In this document: positions 36,331 to 49,700 of the stretch, one piece after another
How the letters are laid out: each line of letters opens with the position of its first letter
How positions within the stretch are numbered: the first letter of the stretch is position 1
DNA from: Anseranas semipalmata
Lineage: Eukaryota > Chordata > Aves > Anseriformes > Anseranatidae
Length of the DNA stretch: 64,000 nucleotides
Assembly (NCBI GenBank): GCA_013399115.1
Contig: VXAA01001511.1
Location: 407,834-471,833, forward strand
Direction of reading: 5' to 3'
Position numbers and translations under genes: made by a program
The notes under the pieces: model-generated
What the model was told of the DNA's origin: nothing
Databases searched by the model: none
The model's input: the letters and a program-made list of their open reading frames with translations, nothing else

Positions 36331-39300
36331 AGCTTTGTAAGTAATTATTTATTTTAGGGCAGCAAGCATTGTATTAAATGATTGCACTTAAATGTTTACT
36401 CCATGTTAACAGCCTACTTTTCTGAGAAATATTCATTATACTTATCGTAAAAATATACCTGTAATTTAAATTATCTGAAAGCAGAAGACTTTAGGAAAGA
36501 TTATTAAAAGTGAACTATTAGGACAATAAACTATCTACTTCTAAAAAATGTCTGCACTGTTAAGAAGATGAAGAAAAGTCAGAAGAACTGTTTTTGATAT
36601 CTATCAACTTGGTGTAAACTCACTGCAACTTTGATAAAGTGACACCACGTTTAACAGTGATCAGACATATATTGGCCATGTTGTATCCACAATATCTTCA
36701 GATAGGCAGCTAGAAGAGTTTGGAAGTACGCAAACGTAACTCTACAATTCCCTACATCTGCATGTACAAAATATGTAGCACACATGATGCATCTTATCTA
36801 AATATTTTTCATATACATGTGTATGCAAATGATAACAGCAGGTATTTAACTACAGAGGAATGAAAATAAGCTCTCTGCAGTTTGTACCATAACAGCAAGA
36901 AACAGTTTCAGTCAGAATGCCTTTAGAATGTCTTGCTCAGTCATGGCTACTCTCACTCTTTTCCAGGTTCAATTCACAAACACCATTTCTTTATCTCATT
37001 GCATTGGTTGTTTAGATACTCCTGATTCATTTTCTATTTTAGCTGCCCATACTGAGATCATCTCATTACAGCACTTTTTATGGCAATATGTTCTGCACAT
37101 TGACGTTTGTTTCTTCTGATTTTCCCAGGTATGCCTGTTATCTAGTTGTTTGTGCAGTCCAAATAATTCCAGTCATTGCACTCTCCATAATTCTCAACAT
37201 GGGCGTGTGTTTTTGTTTCATTTAACCGAAAGGCAGGCCATGATGCTGGGCCATATGTCATCACTAGAAGGACATGCTACTTATAAACCTTTATCTGTTG
37301 GCAAGATTGCTTTTTTTCTGTTTCTTATCGTCAAAGGTTCATTGAAGTTTACTCTGGTTTGTTTTTTAACCCTCTTTTTCCAGTCATCTTTCTTACTCAG
37401 TGTATAGTGAATACACACATTAGTTTTGATTTTTCATTTAAAGCATATATTCCACCGCATTGTTTTCCACCTACTCAATGACTAATGAATGTACAGAGTA
37501 TTCTTGAATTTGCTTTTTAATTGTATAATTTCACTGATACTTGTTTTCAGTTACAGATATTATTCCACCTAATAATACATCTATCAAGGACAACATTGCC
37601 CTAGTTTAACTTTTACACACCATACTCAACATAAATCAATTCATTTTGCAGTACATAATGTGGAAGGTCCATGGTGGCCTTCTTGCTTGCCCCACTCTCA
37701 GGAAGTAATGGAAGCTGCACTATGGGAAAAAGCAACTAAAGAGACAAAGCTGTAGCTTAAAGTTTCTTTAAACCTCCCAGTAAATCCAAACCTGTTCACA
37801 CCTGATGTTCTTGAAATTTTCTTTTCAGAAGCGTAACATGAACAGAGTACAGAAATATCTTGTTCTCTCTTCATGATCTATCCTGTGTTATAGATCTGCT
37901 ATGATAGTAATTTCATCTGAAAACAGGTGGCTTTGTAGACTTGTTTGTTTTTAGCATTAATGTTACTTATAATAGTTAGGCACAATAACATTCAGAAAAA
38001 TGAAAATAATAAGTTTGAAAATCTAAAATGTATCTTTATCTGGATTGACTGTGCAAGCTTTAACTGCAAATTTTACTCCACCTGTAGTATTTGGTATTCC
38101 AAGCTGCAATTTTAGTAAGTACAATTTTAGTAAGGCCTGGAAAATCAACTCAGGCTTTACTCCATGGCCTGCAGACCTGAAATGTCTCATGAAATCCAGA
38201 GCAGGCTTACTTATCCCTCATTAACACTGCTCTAAAGAAAAAACAAAATCAGACCTCACCCTCCTTCTAACGAACTTTTCCCTCATGTACAGCCTCAACA
38301 CCTGCAATCAAGATATGGGTCTCAAGTAAAAATATGTGTAAGAGATACCTTTCCTAAGTGCTATATCTTAGTGAAGTCAACATTATAAAAATGTCTTACA
38401 GACTTGACTCCTTTACCTTTATTTAAGAGGTAATCTGCCTTTCTTCCCTTTTGCTAGACAAAGTTTATCCACACTAATCAGCAGGAACTTTTCAATTAGT
38501 TGAATGATTAATGATTATAATACCTGTAGTAAAGACACTGGATAGAGTTTATAACTGCCCAGTAAAACTAATTATTCATCAGACTATTTAAAAGGATGCT
38601 TAGCCAATAACTGTCATATCACAAAAATAATTAAAAAAAAAAAAAAAAGCCATGAGGAAAAAACATAAGAATTAGTGTTACAAAATCAGGCAGAAATCAT
38701 AATTAAACAAACAACTCCTATGGGTCAGTTGTGAGTCAAGTTACCTGCAAAATGAAATACCTCTGTGAGTTACCTTTGAGAAACCAGACCCACCACTTTT
38801 CACTTACTTGAGGGAACAGATGTGGCAAGCTGGGAGGGAACAAGATTCTCTCCATCTTCATGCAATATCTTCAGCTTCCTGCATGAAGTAGCTTTAAAAA
38901 TGAATTTCAGGATTTATTTTTTGTTGTTCTTCTTTTTGGAAAGGAAGAAGGTGAGAGAATTTGACATAATCTTCAAAATCTTGCAGCTTCCCTTACAACT
39001 GGTATCTGCTGGCAGAGAGCTATGGCCAAAGGCAGATACACTAGCTTTCATGTTGGTAGAAACACTGGCACCTCTCATCTCTGTTGGTAGTCTCACAGAG
39101 TACTGGCAAGGAGACCCTTGGCTAAACTGAAGTTTCCTCCTTAATGCTGATGGTATAATTTCAAAGAACTGCAGGCTGGCTTTTAAGCATTTTCCTTCAT
39201 ATTTGAAATGAACCAGTTCTTAGCTAGCTACAATTTCTATAGCTAAGATGATGTCACAACCAGAGAAATAACCACAGATATTTATTCAGGAAGACTTCAT

Positions 39301-42300
39301 CCTTTCCATTAACAATCTTTTGAGTGCATTTCAGGAATCAGGGATGAAAATCTAGCACACGAATCAGATGGAAGGCACTAATCAAGGAACCCGACCTTCA
39401 ATGCTTATGTGTGGTTATGACTCAGTAATTTTTGATACTGAACTGAAAGATGACAGAGGAATATAATTACTCCCAATAGCTAGCACTGTTGTTTAGCCCT
39501 CTAATTTGACACATCAGCAAGAGGAGGAGTGTATGCTGAGACACAAAAGTTCACATTCCTGGAACAAACATGGTATTTCCAAGATTTCGGCTGCTGACCT
39601 GGCAGATGCTATCTATTTAGTAGATGGTGAAGGCTAGCTAACAGTAGCTACAATATTGAGCATGGCTATTCCCCCTGTTGTCACATGGTGAAAAGTATGG
39701 GTGAGCAGGTGAGTTAGCTGCTTACACCAAAGAAATGCAAAGGAAATGACTAGTCAACTTCAGGAAGTCCTGAAAGGCTTTAAAACCATTATGGTATAGA
39801 TGGAAGGCAGAAGAGTCATCTTCTGTGATGGTAAAGACTGATAGATGAGCTCTGAGACAACAGATGAAAGACAACTCTTAGTCCTATGTTGCCAGAGTGG
39901 CTGGTTGCAAGGAAAGTAACTTGGGATGCAGATAAAGGAGTTGCTAGAGTCTGGAACAACCTTCTTTAGTAAAGTTCATTAGCTCTGGAAATATGTGAGT
40001 CCCCAAAGAAAGAAATTAAAGCAAATGAAGTCACTGTTGGCTGAGAAAAGACCAGGGAAGAAAGTCTAAACTTACCTAGCTAAAGGAATAGAAGAGAGCA
40101 AGGAGGTAGATACATAGTAATCTTCAACTTCACAAAAAAAATTTGCAAAGACAAAGAGAATCTCTGTGTCCTGGGTAAAAAGGACATACATCATTGGGAT
40201 CAAACTGCTGCAAGAAATATTTCAAACTGGAAAATCTTCATCAGATAAAACAAACATCTTACCAGAAACAAGACAAACATATAGTTTTGAGGAAAGAAGA
40301 TGAACAAGATGATTTCGTGATGAACTCTTCTTCAGCCTAATAATGTAACGAGGGGTTCTAACATCACAGAAGATGAAGAAGGAACTAAGAAAAAGAAAAA
40401 GGCATGGACACCTTTTCTGAAGTGTCCAGTTGAGGCCTGCTGAAAATTAATTTCTGATATACTGTATCTTTCATTCTATGACTGAAAGCAAAAGGATGAC
40501 ATAGAATATTCAAAACCAGAAAGCAGCACTCCACACAAGCAAGTGGAGGTGGTTTCTGCAAATGATTGTTGCTATATCTCCACTGCCACTCAATGTGGCA
40601 AGAGAAACTAAGAAAATATAGCAACCTAACTGAATGCTAAAGAAAATGAAACAATGGAAAAGATACGAATGTTCTAGTTAAGTAAGTCTCCTGGTTCAAA
40701 TTCTGGGTACACTTGCAGTATGAATATGTCAGTGGACCACCACTCACAGAACTATCTACGCTGCTGTTGATGTGCATTTCAACAAAGCATCAGTTCATAT
40801 ATCCCTAAATGTACAGTCTGGAGAACAATTCAGGTCTGCAAATAAATTGGATCCTCGATAAGATTACCTGTAGTTATTTTCAATCCATAAATTTCTCTGT
40901 GATATGTAGAAGATGGTATGAAATACTACCATTTCTGATGGAATCCAAGCTTGAGAGTGTCCATAAATAGAAAACTGATCTGACAAGATGACAAATTAGC
41001 TGGTGTCAGGGAGCCACTACACACAGTGGGAGGTGCAGTCTTAATTGTATCTTGAACATCCTGTGTATCAGTGAGATCCAGGTCACTGGACTACCTTTTG
41101 GACATGAAACAACTGAAACTGTAACAGACATTTTTGCCCTCAATCCTTTCCCCATTTGAAGAAAGAGGAGGAAAAGAGTTTTCTCCAAAATCCCTAGATT
41201 ACTATCCAGGCAACACAAAGTTTGATTTGGTTCACAATTGCTAATTAACTTCTTTATGTGACACGTGGTAATCACAAAACAAAACAAAACAAAATGAAAC
41301 ACAAACACTTGTCTGATTGTCAACGTCTTTTTATAAGGGAAATCAGACACAGGTGTTGAGAAAGAAGGAAGTGTTTCTTCCCACCTACACTCACTGTCCC
41401 CGTCCCTCTCATCTCTTCCACACATAGCATGAGCAGAAATTCTGACTCTCCAGCATGCCTGGAGGGAATCAGCTCTCTGTTGTGGCTCTCCCAAAACACC
41501 GTACCCCCTCTAGCTGTCACCTCTTCTCCTTCCCTTCCTGCAACAGAAAAACACTCATTACACTGCTACATTTCCAGTAGCATTTACATGTTTATTTGAA
41601 TGTTGTTTTGAATCAAATACTGTGTAGTACTATGACTTATAAATAGAAAGAACATTTAGAAAAAGACTGCTGAATAATAAAACGAAATCTTAGTTACAAC
41701 TGAGGAAAAACAATCATTTTACTTTTAACTAAAAATAGCTATAACACCACCGTTTATAGCAATAAATAGACAATTCTTCACAGCAGAATCACTTTTCAAA
41801 GGATCAGATGATTTTATCATTACTGGGAGTTGCAACTTTGCTTGGGTTATCTAAAGACCAAGGTATTGCTTCCTTGGGTTTAAGTACATTTGGATATCTC
41901 AGCTGAGGTTGTGACATCATGAATGCATCCCATTACAGCTTTGATTTTGTTTTTAGCCTCCTGATGGTACTGATATAAAATGGTACCAAAGCTACATACA
42001 TAGCTGGTCTCATTGTGTTTCAGATTTTGTTATTCGTTCGTGGTATGATGTTCCCACAGTCGCTGTTCACACACTTTTTCTTCTGCAAGGAGCTTGCAGA
42101 GTTTCTGGAAGTTTTTATATATTCTAACTTTCTTAATCTTCTGAAATATATCATTACAAAATATATGTATATGACATATGAGAAAAACAACTAGTTCTTG
42201 GATACTTTGTTCATATATCAAAAAGTGCCACAGGAGTGCACTAGGGAATATGTTGTCAAAGAAACCGTGGAATTTTAGCTTCTCATTTCCAATTTTCCCT

Positions 42301-45300
42301 AAGGTGTAGGTGCTTATCACAACAATATCAAAGTGTCTTCTATGTCAATGCACTGAAATAAATATACTCCCACTGAAATTCGTGGAGGAAATTCAAAAAT
42401 TGGGAATGTACAAAATCTCATAAACTTTACAAACTCTAACTTTACAAAGAGCTCTTTCTTCGGCGGAAAGAAGTTTTGTGCATTTAAAGACATTGGAAGT
42501 CATGCCCTTAAAATACTGAGGACATAATTCTTTGAAAATTTACCTCTCACACTTCTATCGAGCACCTTCTAAAATTTTGCTCCTTGTAACTCTTTTTTTC
42601 CGTAGCAACCATATTCTCATAAATGGAATAATAAAAAAAAAAAAAGTCATTTATTATTTGCTCCAGTCTTCAAGCTATTAAAAAGAGTATTATCTTTTCC
42701 TGTTCACCTGAGCTGGACAAGGCTGAAAACAAACATATCAAACCAACAATACTTATTAAGTAGAAACTCTGATTTGTGCGTTATCTCAACCTGGTTCACA
42801 ATTTACTCTAAGGCATTCAAAGCATACAGCCTTTGAAGTAGCCTACACTCTTGTTTTCTTCTGCAAAGCACAGCATATGTCAGGTTCAGACAAAATACCA
42901 AAAATGACTGTATATTTTATTAAAAGCCTATTTTTTCCTCTCTCTCTCTCTTTTTAACAAAAGTCTAATTTAGTTGTTGTTCCCTTAGGTACAAAGTACA
43001 CAGTTCATAATTCATTTGATATAAAATGTCAGTTTAGATTTTTGCACTTCTTTGATAAATGAGAAAAAACACGTACATTTCAATTTCCTTCTGTGAGGTT
43101 TTACTAGCAGAAGACCCCCTCCCATTGTGCTACTCAAAGACCTTTGTGTTAAATTAAACATCAAGATTCAGAAACTGTAGGGAATGATATTTCCAAGACA
43201 TACAGTACAAATATATGAGACTGGGAAAAAAGGTAATGATTTTTCCTACCACTAAAGCGATCTCTCCCAAAGAGCATCTTTGATCCTTGAATTAGTTCTC
43301 AGTTATAATTTAATATATCAAAACTGTCAGCAGCTTTCCTTACATTTAGACACAAAGTGATACAGTCAGCTCCAAAAAGAGCAAAATACAGCATTCAAGG
43401 GCTTGCTTCCCTCCCAACATGTGCTTGTGCTTCTAAAGCCCATCAATATTAATGGGGAAAATGTGTGTACATCAAAGGAAACAGTAGAGAATTAATTTAA
43501 TTGTATCTGTCATCATTAACTGTATAGAATGTTTTTCCTGATATAACCAAATCCTGCCATTGATCAACACACAAAATTCTCAGGGGGCTAATCTGCACAA
43601 TGGCAAAGAACAGAAGCAGGAATTTAGTTCTGGAAATAAAACTACTATAATTAGGGAAATAGCAACAAAACACTGTACTTTATTCTCTTTTGTAACACAT
43701 GAGGCCAAGTCCAACAAATCCAAACTATCACATTTACAGAGTAAACAAGAATTCTTATCACTTCTCAAAATTGCCAACTGCAATGCTATGGCTGTCACTT
43801 CACGTTACAATCTAGTACACCAGGTGCAGTATCAATGAATTACACTGTATTAGAAAATAGCAACAGGATCACATTCTGATGCTCATGCTGAGTATCAACA
43901 CTGATGAACCCAGATCCCAAAAGCCCAAAGCCAATGACCTGCTCCCTCACCCTCTTTGCTGCTGACATGCACACTGCCTCATCCCAACCAGAGAAGTGAC
44001 CTTACCCTGGGTTAAAATAGTGCCTGCTCTGTCTTCTCCCTCAATAAATAAGGTATTTCTTTTTTGTTCAGTAGCAGACTTTCAGCAGGAGAGATGGGCC
44101 ATATTCTCCTTTCCTTGCTCATGAACCCAGAGATCAGTATGCTGCGCAGGGAAGTGGGAGATGGGAACGTCAGTCACTTTAGGATGAACAATCCAGATCT
44201 CTCTTTTTTTTTTTTTTTTGGCCAATGCTTTAACAGAGATAAGCTACAACAGAATATGAAAGGTGACACCTCCATTCCACCTAACTATGGCAAAAATCCC
44301 TACCTGTTTTTATGGATTGGTCCCTCACTAAAAACAGCATTTCAATTGACAGAAATATGTTATCCACTGAAGCAAAATATTTAATATTTAAAGTGAATGG
44401 AAAGCAATTCAGACAAGCCTATTCACACACGGAAATAATCCGTGCAAAATATACAGTTGACTTATCTGATGAATAAGGTAAAAGGATTACAACCTTTTAT
44501 ACCCAACCCATCCACACAGGGATGTACATACAGCATTGTAAAGTAGCTACTCATCAGTTAATGCTCTGTTCTAGATACTTGTAACAAATAAACCATTTAC
44601 ATGAATTAACTCTCAGCTTCAGTTCTTCAGCTAAGGCTGAAGAACACATAAATCCACCGAAATTGGTGGAGGTGTGTCAATATATAACAATGAATGATCT
44701 GTTCCCGAGTATTTTTTACTGAAAAGACCTTAGCTACTGTTTTCTTGTTCAAAATTAGGTAGCCTAATTGATTAACAGTCTTAGCAACACCATCGTGTTT
44801 TATTCAAACCCAAGCCAGGCTGCCTGTATTTTTTTATTTATTTTTTTCCTTTATATGCTATAAGACATGTCACAGCATTTACTCTAATCTGTACATACAT
44901 CACCATATATTGAGGTAAAGAAAATACCTTGGCAACACTTATTCTCTACAAAACAGTCTTTCTTTTGATGAAAAGTTAAGAGGCAAGGAACACTTCCCCT
45001 CCTTTGTTCATTTTTAAAACACAGACTGAAAGGACTACATTTTCATCACAGAAAATTTACAGCTGCTTAATTCAGATTACAATCATCAGGAACATCCTGT
45101 TCAATTTTTTGGACAGCACTATGAATTTCTTAGGAACAACCATTTCAAATATGGTTCTCAGTATGTAAGAGCAATCACCACTTTGGTGAACGAAAAAAAT
45201 ATAGAAAAGAGAAGTATTCTTTCTTTATATGCCATCTTTTCACTCAATCAATTTCTTTTCTTTCTACATGTTCTGTAAGAGCTGTTTAGATAATCCCAAA

Positions 45301-46471
45301 TCAGTCAACCTGAATTCACTTGTTTTCTGTGTACACAGTGGCCACATTCAACTTTGGTGACACCTTCCATGCAGAGGCAATCCCAATCTAAGCTGGGGAA
45401 CAAGAAGAGAGGATGCCAAACTTTCTGACATGTATATTATACTTGTCAGCACTAGGATGAATATAAAGTCTCTTTACCTGTCTTTCTATCTGCAAACCTG
45501 TCTGTAAAATGGAAATAACAATAACAAGCCTACTGGAAATCTGAGTCAGCAAATATCTGTAAAAATCATAAAAGTAAATATCTCAGTATATGAATAGTAA
45601 GAATTATTACAATTCAGTCCTGGACATATCCCACCATAATATGAAATACATGAATTCGCTTTCTCTCTTATTTTACTAACCTGGAATTAATCTTTCTAAA
45701 ACGGTAGTATTTCCTTGTCAGAAGTGTAAGCCAGACCTGCATACAGATCCAAAGGGAAACAGGCAAAAATCCAGTCTGTATGCATTAACGTTCATATACT
45801 AATATATCATACGCATATTTGTGTGTGTGAACATCTGCATGTGTACAGACATGAAAATAAATATTCAGAAAGGAAAGTACAGTAAGGAAAAACTGTGAAA
45901 TGTCAGAAATGACTAAGGACTCCAATGGTCTCCTTTGTTGTAAGAAAGAGGGCAGCATATAACTGCACTGTCTTATAGGGACACCAGAGGAAAAATGGTG
46001 ACTCTAATCACAGATTCACACCCATTTTCCCTTTTCTCTCCCCTTCCATCTTCATAGAGAAGCTTATTTCCTCTGAGGTACTCAGAAAACTAGCACAAAG
46101 ATGACGGCAGAGATGTTCCATGAATGAGAAGCACTATATGAAGAAAAAGCAGCAAAAAAGAAAAACTTAAAAACTTGACTAGAACAAATAAATAACTTTA
46201 TGGAGAAAAAATATTTTAATTCGGCTGTGTGTTTTAAGAATTCAGATTATAAAGTTTAACGTTTTCTGATTCAATTTTAGATCTATTTCCAAATTTCACA
46301 AAAAAAACCTCCCAAATAGGAGTTATTTTTAACCCGCAGGCAAGCAGCAAAAAAAGCAAAAACACTTTTAAGGCCATGATGTTTAAGAAAGAATGTCTGT
46401 ATTTGTCCCCAACTAAAGAGAGAAAAAAAATGGTGATTTGATGCCCTCTACATTTCACCCTCAGGAATATC

Positions 46472-46492
46472 TTTTTTTTTTTTTTTTTTTTT
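46472..46492 (+). repeat. 21-base T run
   Basis: This homopolymer lies in intron 38. No retrocopy or SINE body is recognised next to it. Confidence 0.95.
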
Positions 46493-46699
46493 AATACGTG
46501 AACCACTAGAATATGTAAACAGGCTGGCAGAACTTTGCTGGAGACTTGCAGAGTTCATTGCAAACAGAGGAACTTCAAAACGTCCTCAATGGTGCAAAGT
46601 AGCTCAAAAAAATGTTGCCACTTTACTCAAGTGTTTTATGATCAGCAGACTAACTTCCATAATCTAGAGGCTTCAAGTGCAGAAAATATGGTTTAAAAT

Positions 46700-46722
46700 A
46701 ACAACAACAACAACAACAACAA
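46700..46722 (+). repeat. (AAC)7 trinucleotide repeat
   Basis: Seven perfect AAC units plus two bases lie within intron 38. Confidence 0.95.
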
Positions 46723-49700
46723 ACTAGACATTTGCATTTGCTGACAGCTTATGAAAATGACATTTTATTCTGGAATCTATAGGGGAAGGAGTTGTTAAAA
46801 ATAAATATGATAAAGTAAACTTTTTAGAAAAGCAGTGCAAATCATACTAGCAAAATAACACAAAAATTGACCCAATTCCTAATACTTGAATATGTCTGCA
46901 AAATTCATGGTGTGATTTTTCAAATGTCTTCTGTTTTCACCAGGAATTTCAATATCATTTTATTATAGAATTCCTTCAACAGATGAAGCAGACTAGTTTA
47001 TTGCATAAAGAATGTTGACTTTAGTTAGAGTACTGAACAATTTGGTTGGGATTTACACAGAATGAAAAAAAAAGGCATCTATAGGCTTAAGATTATATAA
47101 AAATTGCATATCTCTTCTAAATTGTGTTCTTTTTTATGTACAACTGAAATTGTTCTGAAACAGTTTTATGTGATGGTAGGTAATCATTTTAAACAATGAT
47201 CTGCTGCTAAATCCCACAACAGGCTGTTTTTCCCACTTCTATATATTTCTGTTTTCCAGAAGAACAATCAAGCTGTAGTTTTCCAGTGTGAAATCTGCCC
47301 TACCACAGATTTCTTCCAAGAGATCTTAAGTACTGCCTGGAACTCCTACTAAGGCTAAGGTTTTAGAAAGACCTGGACTGAGACCTCCACACGGAGGTTA
47401 ATTGCTTGCTTACAGATGATCTACAGACTATTTCAAGCTGTTGCACTGTTCTCACTTTCTCATCTCACAGTCCACAAGCAAGCAAAAGCATCCATGTCCC
47501 AGGCAACTAAAACTGCAATGTTACAGCAACGCAACTTCTTGCCCCGTTTCATGCAGCTTCAGAAGACAGAAAGCAAAGAGCTGGCAAAAACAGCTCTCCT
47601 ACGTCCGGAACATGTAAACAGCATAGCTGCAACTATGGGGGATCTTTCTAGCCCCAGAAGGACTGGATGCAAGGGCAAAGGGAAGGAGGCAATCAGAGCA
47701 AAAAAGACACAGTTGGAATGTCTTTGCCTTCTGGCAGTCTCCAGCTTTAGGAGTAGAGGGACTTGGTAAGGACACAATTTAAAGCAACTTTGAGGTGGTC
47801 CTTAATGATATGTGGAGTTAGGCTGAGCCCCAGTTGGCTGCAATTTAGAAAAAAGAGCAGAAAAGTGGGCACCTATGTGCCTCCCATTGCCAAAGTCTGA
47901 AGACACAACCTTTCATGAATGAGACTTCCCCTCTCTTCTCTTGCCACCCAAAGCACCAAAACCAACGATCCAAAAACAAGAATAAGCACAGTATGAACTC
48001 ATTGAAAGATGTGCTGAACAGACTGGGAGAGGGGAATAAAAGAAGAAAGTAGAACTAATGAAAATGACAATCAGATCAATTCTGCAGAGGTTAGAGAAGA
48101 ATTATTGTTTCATTAGAACAACTCCCAGTTTTCCACACAAGCACTTTTGCAATCCTACCCTTATATCCCTGTGAAATCATCTTTCTGGACAAGAGAAACT
48201 AGAATGGACAATTTACACAGCTTGCCACTGACACTCTTTAATTAGCTAGGTCATTGATGAGAGATGTAGGGCAGCTACTTTCCCCCTCCCTACTCTATCC
48301 ATCTCTCTCCTTAGGCTACCTCTAGAAAAGATATGGCCACAATTTTTCATTCAGAACTTTCTGTTAACATACCACCGCAAAATCTTTGCAACCATTTTGT
48401 TTAAAACATTTCCTGATTCTCATCAAAATCACAGATTATGTTATTCTGAAGGTACAGAAACATCGTGTACGTGTTTGAGAATTCTAACTTTTTTTAAATA
48501 TCTTTGTTTTCAATGAATGCAATAAAATGGTGCCTTTTTTATCCTAAACTACCTTAACTATCTTTCCTTTTTTTTTCCCACTTTTCAATTCTGTTTTTAC
48601 AAAAAGTGACAGAACAGAATTAAAGAGATGACAAATTAAAAAGAAACAGAAGATACAGAACAAAAAGAATACAGTTGGATTTTATTCTATGCCTATTGGG
48701 GAGGTGGTGGGGAGAATGGAGAAAAGGAGAGAAATGAGAAAAACAACTAATATTTCAGAAATACCTGAAATCTGAAATATAGGAAATTCTCTCAAAACAA
48801 GTTTTATGGTGTGACTGTGTATATATGTGATCCTGAGCATCATGGAAAAACAAACTTATCTCACAGAGAAAATTTTAGCATACTCAGGTTTGATTTTTCT
48901 TCCTAAATAATTCTGGCCTCACAAGCATCAGTTTGTTTTGTTTACTGAATAGTCATTCATCTAAGGAGGCCTGTTGGCTCCAATGACTAACTTGCATAAG
49001 CAAATGTTTCCAGATGTGAATATAAGTTGTACTATGTGGTTCCTATTTGTTTGTCTAATTAGATCAATGATCCTATGATGTGGTTCAATATCCAGTCTCG
49101 GAGGTGCTGCTACCTAAACTAACAGTGGCTGAAATCCTTTGCCTGCAGGACACCATGTTCTGTAGATGGTGAACAAACATCAACAGCTATAAATACATAG
49201 GCTCACTTTATGCTTCTGAAAACTAGCATAATATTGTAGGCAGAGGTATGCAGCATCCTGCATACAAACAAGGGACCAGCAAAGGGCAGGTGCTTATGAG
49301 TCCAAGGCAAAAGCTGACATCTTTCACAAGTAGACTACTGTGTTGTGCAAATCACAGACCAAGCATATAAACCAGCAACATACTCCATAAACTATGGCAG
49401 AGATTAAAGAGACACTTCACTGCTTGGACACCTTTTTTTTTTTTTTTTTCAGGGTATCTTCACTTTTACATGTTACTTGGGGAACAGGAACATATATCAG
49501 CACTTTAAGGCTATTCTTTTCAGATAAGGCAGCGTCAGGTTTATGGCTGGTAATCCCTAACACAGGTAACCACATAACCACACAAACACAACTCTCTGCA
49601 ATAAGATGCAGAATTACCAGCCAAAACACGCTTCATACATCTTGTCATTATTTGGGACTCCAGTCCTTTTCTGTGCTTGGTGGTGACTTAGCCTCCACCT

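Noticed and set aside
41006..41494. 162-codon minus-strand open frame in the transcript direction
   Set aside because: It has no FN3 motifs and no usherin match. An extra exon between exons 38 and 39 would contradict the direct joining of G to CT there.
47416..47769. 117-codon plus-strand open frame
   Set aside because: It has no family resemblance, is antisense to the gene, and a chance open frame of this size is expected in 64 kb.
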